DNA of 64,000 bases from Strigops habroptila. Lineage: Eukaryota; Chordata; Aves; Psittaciformes; Psittacidae. The position numbers and the translations under genes are program-made. The notes under the pieces were generated by a model. The model did not search any database, was not told where the DNA came from, and worked only from the letters and a program-made list of their open reading frames with translations. Location of the stretch: contig NC_044290.2 in NCBI RefSeq assembly GCF_004027225.2, positions 8,944,906 to 9,008,905 on the forward strand, given 5' to 3'. Positions 1 to 9,000 of the stretch are shown piece by piece. Positions within the stretch are counted from its first letter, which is position 1; every line of letters starts with the position of its first letter.

Positions 1-376
1 ACAGCCCCTCACCCCTGCGCACACAGACGGGCACACGGCATTAACGACAGCAAAATGGACAGTGTGTTGGCTTGGCAAACACCGCCGATGCGGCGGGCTG
101 CAGGCACCTACGGCAAACTTTCGGCAAAGCCCCAGCAGGAACCCACCGGGGCGCCCGTGACACCCCACCCCCGGTTCCCCTCTCTGCGAGCGGAGGCCCT
201 GGCCTGCACGGTGCAAGGCCTCTCCTGGCCCTCCCCGGACCGCTGACGAACCGTGCCCGCCCTTCCCCGCCGCGGCCGGGCAGGGGGCACCGCGGCTGCC
301 GTTGCCCGCACGGCGGGGCAGCCCCCCCATGCTCAGGCCCAGCGGGCAGGCTCAGCCCGGGCCGCACCTCACTTAC
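1..376 (-). other. ERN1: ERN1 intron 1, 5' portion (partial)
   Basis: This is intron sequence directly downstream of the ERN1 exon 1 donor when read on the minus strand. It is GC rich near the exon and forms part of the CpG island. The intron runs out of the window to the left, so no later ERN1 exon is present. The long open frames on both strands here are typical of GC-rich DNA that lacks stop codons. I see no separate gene in it. Confidence 0.6.
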
Positions 377-790
377 CCCGGGCCTCGGCAAGAGCAGCAC
401 CAGCAGCGCACCCAGGCTGAGGAGGAGGCGGCAGCAGGGTCGCTGCTCCATAGCTGCCACCCGCGGGACCCCGGCTGGCTCCCCCGGCGCGGCGCTAGCT
501 GCCGGGCGCAGCGTGTCCGGCGCTCCCCGCGCGGCGGGGCGGGGCCGCCCGGACCGGGCCACCGACGTCAGCCGCGGGCGGCCCCGAAAGCGCGCAGGTA
601 CCGCCCGGCCCCCCCCCAGGAACACCTCCCCCCTGCGGCTCCAGGAGGGTCGTGCGGGAGCGGCCAGAGGGGCGCCCGCGGCTTCGTGCTGCGGCCGGAG
701 CCGCCCCGTTTGTGCTAAGCCCCGGCAAAACGCCAGCGTGCCCGGGGGGGCTCGGCCGAGAGCCACCCCCAAATCGCGGGGTGCATTGAG
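150..790 (-). promoter_or_regulatory. ERN1: CpG-island promoter and 5' UTR region of ERN1
   Basis: The stretch is very GC rich with dense CpG dinucleotides and no TATA box upstream of the ERN1 start. On the minus strand a TGACGTC core (570-564) lies about 115 bases upstream of the ATG. It is a CREB/ATF-type site. ATF-family control would suit an unfolded-protein-response gene, but that is inference. The transcription start cannot be fixed from sequence. Confidence 0.55.
377..451 (-). CDS. ERN1: ERN1 (IRE1-alpha) first coding exon, signal peptide
   Basis: ERN1 is the ER-membrane stress sensor with lumenal, kinase and RNase parts that splices XBP1 mRNA. Only its first coding exon is here. It encodes 25 residues: a short start (MEQRPCCR), then a leucine-rich hydrophobic stretch (LLLSLGALLVLLLP), which is a classic signal-peptide core. 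It ends at a strong donor (GTAAGT, minus strand 376-371) in phase 0. The ATG has G at -3 and G at +4, a good Kozak context. The assignment rests on a signal-peptide-only first exon, the minus orientation, the CpG island and synteny: in human, ERN1 is the neighbour across SNHG25 from TEX2, with the same orientation. The exon itself is too short to prove identity. ICAM2, also nearby in human, is a less likely alternative. Confidence 0.68.
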
Positions 791-1363
791 CTGGGCAAAA
801 CCAGCACTTTATTGGTAAATTCAGGGTTACTGAGTAGCCTCGCTCATCCAAGCACCACCCCACCCCTCACAATTTCCTGATTGATTTTTCACTTTGAAAG
901 CCAAATTTACTTGGCATAGCTCCTGTTCTGACCAAGTCATTATTGACCCTGCTGTGCCTTGTAACGTCTTAACTAAATGCAAAAAATCCACAAAAAACAT
1001 GCTTCTTTGAACCAAAACCCGGGTCCAAACAGCTTTGAACAGATAAAAACACACATAAAAACATACTGGATCAAATGGAAGTAGCTTTAAAAAGAAGAAA
1101 GTAAATTTACACTGCTTGGCAAAGGTCTAGCTCTCAGATGCATATTTATATAACAAAGCCACTTTGTCCTTGTTACAAATTGTTTGCTTTTTAATACTGA
1201 TATTGCTAATGGAGCTGCAGAGCACACTGAGTACGAGGTATACAATATGCACATAGCAAATAAGTTCTGGCAGCTCCCTCTTTTAATGAGCATGCCTTTG
1301 ATGATATGAGCAGGGAACATAATTATGATCTAACCTGCAAGTTTGAATGTATAAAACCATGAA

Positions 1364-1426
1364 GCTGTGGCTGCCCCATCCCTGGAAGTGTTCTAGGCCA
1401 GGTTCAAACCATTCTATGATTCTATG
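1364..1426 (+). mobile_element. CR1 LINE 3' tail, internally deleted
   Basis: The sequence reads as the sense 3' end of a CR1 retrotransposon. It has the CATCCCTGGAAGTGTT block followed by GGCCAGGTT and then the terminal ATTCTATGATTCTATG repeat. The usual roughly 70-90 bases between GGCCAGGTT and CAAACC are missing, so this is a deleted remnant. Confidence 0.75.
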
Positions 1427-1608
1427 CTGGAGCTACAAACCACACTGTGATTGCAGTTCTCAGGTATTGACAGATGGGTTTCTTTGTGGAGGTCTTAGAT
1501 TTTAAGCATTCACACTATTTGAGAACAAGCAGGCCATCTCTCACGCTGCTTTGTGCATGCCAGCACACACAAGGAACACATCTAGACCTCTACCACATGT
1601 GAAGAAAG

Positions 1609-1838
1609 TCACAGAATCACAGAAGGGTTGGAAGGGACCTTAAAGCTCATCCAGTTCCAACCCCCTGCCACGGGCAGGGACACCTTCCACTAGAGCAGGT
1701 TGCTCCAAGCCCCTGTGTCCAACCTGTCCTTGAACACTGCCAGGGATGGGGCAGCCACAGCTTCTCTGGGCACCCTATGCCAGCGCCTCAGCACCCTCAC
1801 AGGGAAGAGCTTTTTCCTTACATCTAATCTAAATCTAC
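1609..1838 (-). mobile_element. CR1 LINE 3' fragment
   Basis: This is a 5'-truncated CR1 tail in antisense orientation. It starts with TCACAGAATCACAGAA, then GGGTTGGAAGGGACCTT, and continues through the CCAACCCCCTGCCACGGGCAGGGACACC block into the usual upstream CR1 sequence. It is the best-preserved transposon in the window, about 230 bases long. The 60-residue open frames on both strands here are CR1 sequence, not genes. Confidence 0.9.
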
Positions 1839-2591
1839 ATAATCTATCTAAAGTGCTCATAACCATACACAACGGCAGTTAACGCGGGCAGCTGTGCCCG
1901 TGTAAAAAGTACACAAAAAAGGCATACAAGAGAGTCCTGGTTTTGCCCAGCTGCCTACGCTCAGCTCCCGGCGCTGCAGGTGCCGCAGGGCGGCAGCACT
2001 TCCCTCACAGCTCGGGAGGGCACGTCCCCAGCCTGAAAACCGGCGGGCGGGCGTTAAGGTACCGTTACTTACACAGGAGTTTATTATCTTTACCTGAATT
2101 CCATGCCGCGCTACACTGCGGGAGGAGTTTCTCCGGTGCGCGAACACCACGTATGCACTACCAAACTACAGTTATTTAACACAAATGCCTCCCGAGAGAG
2201 AGAAAAAGGCAAAAACCGGAGCTGAGGCCGTAGGAGACCACCAGGGGCGTGAGTCACCGTGCGCCCGCCCACTCCCCGGGCGCCTCTCCTCAGAAACCGA
2301 GGAACCTCCTCTGAGGTCCGAGCGAGGCCCGAGGTTTTTACTTATCTAATATTAACCCTTATTTCTTTAACAGCAGCAGAATGCTAGAGCGAAGTACTAA
2401 ACAAACGAGTACTATTGCTCCTGAGAAGGCCGGTAAAGCCGCCCGCCGCGCCGGGGGAGCGCCAGGCTCTCCCAGAGCCTTACCTCCTCCTCCCGGCGCC
2501 GCCTCAGCGCTTCCCGCCTCCGCCGCTGAGGGGCCGCCCACCCTCGCGCTCAGGCACACCCGGATCGGCGCGTGCCCCCGAGGTTGAACCC

Positions 2592-2650
2592 GATTGGGCG
2601 AGGCGCGGAAGGGCGGGGCGGTCGCTATATAAAGCGGAGCGAGAGGGTGG
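2592..2650 (+). promoter_or_regulatory. SNHG25: Core promoter of SNHG25-like gene (inverted CCAAT, GC box, TATA)
   Basis: An inverted CCAAT element (ATTGG, 2593-2597), a GC box (GGGCGGGGCG, 2611-2620) and a strong TATA box (TATATAAA, 2626-2633) are ordered as in a compact RNA polymerase II promoter. They point to initiation near 2651-2656, inside a pyrimidine tract. This resembles 5'TOP promoters of snoRNA host and ribosomal-protein genes. Confidence 0.8.
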
Positions 2651-2727
2651 CTCTTCCTTTCTGCGGGCGCTGCGGTGCGAGGTGGGTGCGGCACGGCGGG
2701 CTGTGGGTGCGCGGCGGGCGGGCCGGG

Positions 2728-2796
2728 CTGCGGTGATGTCTCTTGACACGTGTTAGACTGCTGATGTGCATGAAGCAAACCTATTACTGAGCGCCC
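2728..2796 (+). ncRNA. SNORD104: C/D-box snoRNA, SNORD104-like
   Basis: C/D snoRNAs guide rRNA 2'-O-methylation with fibrillarin. The sequence shows a C box GTGATGT (2733-2739), a D box CTGA (2787-2790), a C'-like CTGATGT (2761-2767) with a degenerate D' just before it, and short GC-rich flanks able to form a terminal stem. The D box lies about 83 nt upstream of the 3' splice site, close to the spacing typical of intron-encoded C/D snoRNAs. The name rests on position: SNORD104 lies in the same ERN1-TEX2 interval in human. I cannot verify the guide sequence here. Confidence 0.72.
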
Positions 2797-2908
2797 AGGC
2801 TGCTGCTCAGCCAGCCGGGCTGCTGCGGTGCACCGCGTGTGTGACCTCCCCCTTTTCCCTCTGTGTCTTGCAGGGTCCGTGTGGCGAGCGGCGGCGAGCG
2901 GCCCGGTA

Positions 2909-2922
2909 AATAAAGTTGTGTG
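2909..2922 (+). terminator. SNHG25: Polyadenylation signal of the snoRNA host
   Basis: A canonical AATAAA (2909-2914) is followed at once by a GU-rich stretch (GTTGTGTG). It lies only 35 bases into exon 2 and before the H/ACA snoRNA. Confidence 0.65.
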
Positions 2923-2965
2923 CACCCCACGAACGTGTCCGGCTGGTTCTTGCGCCCGTTCCCCC

Positions 2966-3100
2966 GCACTGCCTTTGACCCGGCGGGGTGCCCTGCCTGC
3001 GGCACCGCCGGCCAAGCTGTAGTGCTAGAGCGAAGCGCTTGTTCATAACTGGGGCTGCTCGGCCCGACCCGGGTGGCGCTTTTAAAAGCAAGTGACAGCT
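2966..3100 (+). ncRNA. SNORA50C: H/ACA-box snoRNA, SNORA50C (SNORA76)-like
   Basis: H/ACA snoRNAs guide pseudouridylation with dyskerin. The 135-nt segment folds as two hairpins. The 5' hairpin has a basal stem GCACTGC/GTAGTGC (2966-2972 with 3019-3025) and a strong upper stem CGGCGG..TGCC/GGCACCGCCG, separated by an internal loop. An H-box-like AGAGCGA follows at 3027-3033. The 3' hairpin has a basal CGCTTG/CAAGTG (3036-3041 with 3089-3094) and an upper GCTGCTCGG/CCGGGTGGC. ACA lies at 3095-3097, three bases from the end. The upper stems end 16 and 17 nt before the H and ACA boxes, near the canonical 14-16. The H box departs slightly from ANANNA. Human SNORA50C lies at a similar offset after SNORD104. 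Confidence 0.75.
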
Positions 3101-3220
3101 CGTCTCGTCCGGCCGAGCCCTCACGGAGCAGGGCAGCACCGCACAAAATGGCGCCGCAGCCCGACGGGAGGCGGTGCCCGGCGCGGGGGGGCCGCGGTTG
3201 GCTTGGGAGAGGGTGAAACG

Positions 3221-4019
3221 GGGTCCGGGTTACCCTTGATCTACTGGTGAATCAGCCAGACTTTAACCCAGCGTAGAGCACCTGCACTCGTGTTCTCCTG
3301 AAGGGGTTCAGGGTTGGAACAAGCAGCAGTAGTCCTGGGATTCCTATCTAGCTGTTGCAGGAGTACAGCACGTGAGTGAAGGTGAGCTAGCGATTAAGAT
3401 GAGAAAAGCGTCCATAGGGGTCCTTTGTGGGCACAGCAAGAGAACTTGAACCAAAATGGGAATTTGACTCCAGGGATCTAAGCTGCAGCTATTTAAAGTG
3501 TTTCCAGCTTAAGAACTGTGCTTGTGCTGTCCTGCAGGCACAGAGGCATGCACAATGTTTTCTGTAGATAGAAAAGTTGCATCTCTATGTGGACTATTAA
3601 CAGGATTGGACATTAAAAAATAGCTGAGGAAGACTAAGAAGATGGCTAAGGTCAGAGATGTTTTTGCCACCAAACCTTAAGAAGGTAGCATGTGGCCTCA
3701 GTCTATAATTCCTGGTCATCATTTCAAGGTTCACATACATGCAAAATGAAAAAATAACATGTTTTTAAAGCATGTTCCTCATGTGAATACTAACTGCTGC
3801 AGTGCAGTTCAGTTTCACTACCTTAATATTCAATTAAAGCTTTTTGTTTTAGAGCTAGAACAATTATAAGTGGTTAATCCTAAAATCATAACCACCAAGT
3901 ACAACTCTGGGTATATAAAAATACCTGAAAAGCACTCAGCATGCTGTCATCTTGGCAAGCTGCTTTCAATGAAGTTTTTGAAACAACTTGCAGGAGACAG
4001 TGGCAATGAAATTTAACTG
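3221..4019. other. Intergenic gap between the snoRNA locus and the TEX2 3' end
   Basis: About 0.8 kb separates two converging transcripts. I see no gene, repeat family or RNA structure in it. Confidence 0.5.
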
Positions 4020-5932
4020 AGTGATTGTTTGACATGGGATAAATTTATTTAATAAAACAAAGCAAGCAGATTGTAGTTACCCACAGTTTATGAAGTGCAA
4101 TATGACAATCTTGTGTAATAAGTCTAAATTTGTTTACACATTAGTGCATCTAGTCCTTTGACTTTAGTTATTGCACATAGAAATTAAATCATATAAAAGA
4201 CCTGTGTACAAGACATGCAGACTTCATGAGAGGCAAATAATGCCTACATGATCAGAGCAAACCCCAGAATATACACAGCCTGGAATGGTCAAGGAGGTGT
4301 TCAGGTAATAAATATAACCCACTAATATTTCAATTAAAGGTAACCAAAATAGGTGTTCAAATATAGAATTAATTTTAAATATATTAAATGCTAGTTTTCT
4401 TTTATGTTTCAGGCAAGGTGCTGTTTAAAAAACCTTCAATATAATAGCTTCATTTAGAGATGGTAAATCATCAAGTTACACATGGAAATTTTGATTTACA
4501 TCAAATGTGACAACATACAAAAAAGTTCTTAAAAAATTACTTCTTAAAAAAAAAAAAATCATGTTTTAAAAGGAGAGCCAAAACTCACCTTCTTTGTAAA
4601 CTAAAACGTTTTCTGACATCCATGAACAGTTGGCAACACTGAGCATCAGAAAAATATTACATGTGTTAAAAGAGTGGATATGTAGTGTTCAAATATTGAA
4701 TTTACTGCATACATTTAATCTTGAATCATTATACCAGAGAGAAATAAAAGGCAGTTCCCCCTCCCCCCTTTGTTTTGGCCATTAATGAGCAGAAACAGTC
4801 TTTAATCACAATCAGCTTGAATAACTGCAATGCTTGAATTCCTATTCCACAAAGTCCAAAAAACCAATGCATGGGAGGCAAAGTCTTCCAGTCACAGCTG
4901 TTCCACAACATCAAGTGATTTGATGTCTGGAGTTGCATGGCTGTAACCTGAGAATTCGGTCCCATGCTTTGCGTGTAAACACAGTGCAATGGAAAAGACT
5001 CACAGCAACAAAAAAGAAACCTGTGTTTCATCGTAGCAAGAGGCTCTATACACAGTAGGGTAACTAAGTACTTCTGGTAATGTGCAGTATTGACATTTTA
5101 TGTGTGTGCTCATGTCTTTATAAACATTCAGAATTAATCATGAACCAAGGTGATTGTAACTCACTGTAAGGCGGCTTGCTATGGTTTGGTCTCATGGCTT
5201 TACCGACTTTTATCTCCTCACTTACAAAAATGTGACAGTCCCACCTTCACTGATAGTTGTGTGTTTTATGGCTACTTGCTTCCCCCAAAAAAAGCATGAG
5301 TTCTGTATGAAAAAGGTAATATGTATATATCACATTGAATCACAATACATCATACATCCAATTTACATTCTTTTATCCTGAAAGCATTTCATATTTCGAT
5401 TGCTTGACACAAGCTATTGACTGCAGAAGTGAAAGAACATAAAACAGTTCATTCTACACCTCCAACTGCCTGAGAAAGAAAAATATTCTTCCAGTTTTAT
5501 AAATTCATTCCTTATTTAGGATTTTTTCCATTTGGCACGCAGTTCCTTTGCTGCCAAACAACCTTTCAATGCTTCAATGCACATTAACATAGCATGAAAA
5601 CATAAGCTGAACAAAAGGTATGTCAACAAGCTCCTTGATCTATTACAGTTAGGTTCCTCCTCCCTCCCCCAAAGAACAGGTCATCTCAGCCTCTGAGTTA
5701 AAATCCTGATGGCAGCCAGTACAAAAATAAATCAACTGCTTAATGGAATGAAACTTCATGTAGCTGAAGTACACAGGAACACTAACCAGGCAAGTGAGCA
5801 CAAAGGTATGGTTATAGGCAGTCCTTCGGGGGGGGGGGAAGTGGCACAAGTTAAGGATGAGAACTACAGCACAGTTTATAAAACCATGAGAATAACTTTC
5901 ATAATACTGTAAACTACAAGAGTCTTCACATG
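4020..5932 (-). other. TEX2: TEX2 3' untranslated region
   Basis: AT-rich sequence follows the TEX2 stop codon. The first convincing minus-strand AATAAA is at 4049-4044, giving a 3' UTR of about 1.9 kb. A 100-codon open frame at 4729-5031 (minus) lies inside the UTR, shows no domain, and is probably chance. The exact cleavage site is inferred. Confidence 0.55.
4044..4049 (-). terminator. TEX2: Probable TEX2 polyadenylation signal
   Basis: Minus-strand AATAAA in a T-rich, A-rich context. It is the only canonical hexamer I found on this strand between the stop codon and the snoRNA locus. Confidence 0.5.
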
Positions 5933-6055
5933 TCATGGTTGATCAGGGGCCTCCGTGCTCAGATCTTTAGGAGGGCACGTAGAGGAGCGGGGATCCATGG
6001 CTGAGTGCATTAAAGGGATATAAACATCATCCATGTTTGGCATGACAAAGATTTT
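5933..6055 (-). CDS. TEX2: TEX2 last coding exon (residues 1083-1122)
   Basis: The exon enters in phase 0 after a TTTTTCACAG acceptor. It encodes the SMP domain's C-terminal edge (KIFVMPNMDDVYIPLMHSAM) and a short polar tail ending APDQP, then TGA at 5935-5933. The end matches the human family closely, including the final DQP. Confidence 0.95.
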   Translation of the reverse strand, partial: KIFVMPNMDDVYIPLMHSAMDPRSSTCPPKDLSTEAPDQP

Positions 6056-9000
6056 CTGTGAAAAAGATGCAATTAAAGCAAGTTACATTTCATATGCCAG
6101 AATTCAGTTTCAGTTCTTAACTTCGGTTCTTAACATCCTTTCCATTGAGCAGGAGCTCAACTCGTTTTGAACAAAATAGGGCACATGCAAAACTTAAAAC
6201 CCCAACCCCTCTAATAGACCAAAACTATAATTAATCAAAGGAAAATGTAAAGGAAACTCACCTGAAACTCTTGTTCCAGTTTCCTCTCTATCCAGTCAGT
6301 TACATGAACCAGAGTCACTTCTCTCTCACCAAGTTTTGGCCGAGCTTTTAACTCCAGGTAGGGAGGTCTTCGAAAGCCATACCTTAGGAGAGAACACAGA
6401 ACAGGTTTTATTACATTCCGTTTATTACATTCCAACAAAGCATGTACTTAAATATGTTAACTCTCAATTTTCTCTTAATAGCAGCTTCTACCTCATTTAG
6501 AACTGGCCTATATCCCACCTCTTCCAGAATCCATTTCAGCTACACTTTACCTTTTGTTCTTAGTTGCAATCCCTTAGGTAGCACACACCTGAAACTTTGC
6601 CCAGTTCTGCAGTAAGTTCCTCTTACCATATTCTGTCGGTAGGTGGAGGTGGAATGTTAATTACTAGTGTTCCTCTGCACTCTTGTACTTCAACTGTTAG
6701 CAGCAATGGAGTATTGGAGACCTCTTCAATTTTCTTCTTAATAAACTCAGTCTCTGTTGCTTTCTGAAAGTACTTTGACTTAGTAATTTTATCGACAATT
6801 CTCATGATCTTACTTGTCCGATGTCCTCCAACATACCTTTAGATAGACAACAGAAAAAGAGTACATCAAGATAATTTTCTTAAACCTATTGTTTGCTAAA
6901 GCACCCATCAATTTCCTGTTAAATCATTAGAGGTCTTGATATTAAAATTCTAAACAGATACATATACATATGCCCAAGCACTACCTACCACAGTCTTGCA
7001 CAGCAGCTGTATTCTGCCAGCTACATGTGTCTGGCAGAAATTCTCTCCAGTTTGAACAACTCCTTCCCAGATGGCATTGGAAACACTATATTTTTAAAAT
7101 TGCCAATACACTTATATCATCTATGTATTTTAAAAAGATAATAAAATGCTATTGAGAGAATTCCAACAATTCTTCACATAGTTTTTGAAACTGTTTAGGA
7201 GTAAAACTCTAAGGAAACTCCCTGGAACATTTAGAATACGGCACAGAGTCTTTTGGTATGTTCACTGTAAAACCAGAGATATGTTCAGACATAGGAAACA
7301 TTGTGATTGTCTGAGACATTTCAGGCTGGCTACAGCTTTCTCACTGCATGGCATAGGCTCAATCAGGTGCAGAAAGCAAATAGAAGAATAGAACAGCAGC
7401 CAAAACAGGGAATGACGTGGCAAAACTGGTATTAAGAAATTTTCTTTTGAATTCTTGCACAGCATCAGAGGGCAGTATTGTATAGCCCAGACACACAAAC
7501 TTCTGCAAGGGAAAAAATAAGGAAAGAAAAAAACCCAACACAAAACTCTGAGCAAGAAAGCTGGGATTGAGTAACAGTTGTTTTCTTAAAGAACAGAACA
7601 CACTGGAAAGAGGGGATCAACAGGATCAGCATGGGTATAATACTTTATACAAACAGTATTTTCAAGACCAGAGTACTTCAAAGTTCACACACAAAATCCC
7701 ATTCTTGACTCTGGTACCAGACAAGACACGCTGGGGAAGGTCCCCATTGGTTTTCTGGCCTAGAGAGTTGGCTCTCTCTGTAATCTGGTGAAGAAATTAG
7801 GTGCTCTAATAGCTCTGTATAGGTCACTCTGCAGAAGTGCTGTATGGTGAACAATGCTCCCAGCATGCTAAAACGCTCAGCAGAGCAGCTTCCTTTCAAT
7901 TTGTAGTTCATGGCTTGATTGCTGCTCTTTGCTCTAGAAATGGGTGAGTTGTGTTTGCTTAATTGCTTGGATATACTCACACTCTGGCACCCTGTGTGAC
8001 AATGATAGTTACAGGACAGGAACAAGGTATCAGTTGTACTAAGTCTGGAAATGTGGGGAGGAAAAAAGGATTAACAAATGCTCACCCTTCTGCTCCTGGA
8101 GTCACTTGCTTCTCTCCTGCCAGTTCAGGAGCATCATCCTCTTCTGAAGACCCAGCACTGGAGGATTCCTCATCACTGTCTGCAAGACAATACGCCCTTG
8201 GCCTGAAACTGAAACAATGCAATTTCCAGGTCAAATGTAACATCCTTAAATACCTATTCATTATGTACAGCTTCGGCTGACATTACATGTATTTCTACTG
8301 GAGACTGAAATGTCCCCTCCTCTTTTTTGTAAACTCTTATCTGAAAGAGCAAAACTGAAACCACTCTGAAGCCAGTCTGTCAGAACTGTCTTCAAAACAG
8401 AGAATTAGTTTTCTCCAGTGGAATGTAATCCTGCACAAAAGACGATGGCGAATGGCTATTGTCCATATTCAAATCAAATGTAGACATTATTCAAAATACA
8501 TTTGAAAGCATCTCTGTTGTTGCTCATGGCTTTCCATGAATGTTGAGCAGTATGTAGGCTAAAGAGGGGTTTTTGTTCCTTTATAAAACTTGAAGACATG
8601 CTTTTACACCAAAAGGTGAAAACATGCAATTCTGTCTTATAACACAGGATTCCAACTTAAAATGACGACATTTACCAACTGAATCCCAGAATCCCTCAGA
8701 CGTTAACTGAGGTGCTAACGTGTACCTTATCTTCACAATAAACACCAGCAATTCACCTTTCTGTAGCTACAGTATCTGTCATCACTAACCAATTTTGTGT
8801 AGAAAAAGGGCAATTTTATTAACAGAAGTCTAGCATAACCCTGTGAAGTAATATTTCTTAAATTGTTTTGCACAGATACTTTTGTCCCATACAAATTGAA
8901 GCTATAATCTCCCTTTAGTACCTTTGCTGGAAATATTCCTTTCCTTACTCTATTTGTGGGGGAACTGACCTTCTGGCTTGTGAATTTTTTAAACTCCTCT

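Larger units (their letters stand above)
791..2200. other. Intergenic region between ERN1 and the snoRNA host gene
   Basis: No gene is supported here. The stretch is AT richer than the flanking CpG islands and contains two CR1 fragments, listed separately. The short open frames have no splice context or recognisable domains. Confidence 0.6.
2651..2930 (+). ncRNA. SNHG25: SNHG25-like snoRNA host gene, two exons
   Basis: This is a small non-coding host gene. Exon 1 (about 2651-2681) begins in a pyrimidine tract (CTCTTCCTTTCT), as expected of a 5'TOP RNA, and ends at a GTGGGT donor. The 192-nt intron (2682-2873) carries a C/D snoRNA and ends in a pyrimidine-rich CAG acceptor at 2871-2873. Exon 2 starts at 2874 and is very short. 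An AATAAA (2909-2914) and a GU-rich element (GTTGTGTG) predict cleavage near 2925-2935. No conserved reading frame is present. In human, SNHG25 sits between ERN1 and TEX2 on the strand opposite to both, as here. Exact ends are inferred. Confidence 0.72.
2220..3220. promoter_or_regulatory. CpG island around the snoRNA host gene
   Basis: GC-rich sequence with many CpGs surrounds the TATA-containing promoter of the small plus-strand gene. The open frames up to 218 residues on the minus strand reflect GC richness and have no domain signal. Confidence 0.7.

Noticed and set aside
41-818. Long open frames on both strands (up to 248 codons) in the first CpG island
   Set aside because: GC-rich DNA lacks stop codons; apart from the short ERN1 exon the peptides are Pro/Arg/Ala/Gly-rich with no domain.
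2359-3146. 218-, 120- and 110-codon frames across the snoRNA locus
   Set aside because: Composition artefact of a CpG island; the sequence is better explained by the promoter, introns and structured RNAs.
4729-5031. 100-codon minus-strand frame inside the TEX2 3' UTR
   Set aside because: Cys/Phe-rich chance translation without a domain, downstream of a conserved stop codon.
7963-8280. 105-codon plus-strand frame
   Set aside because: Antisense shadow of TEX2 exon 9.
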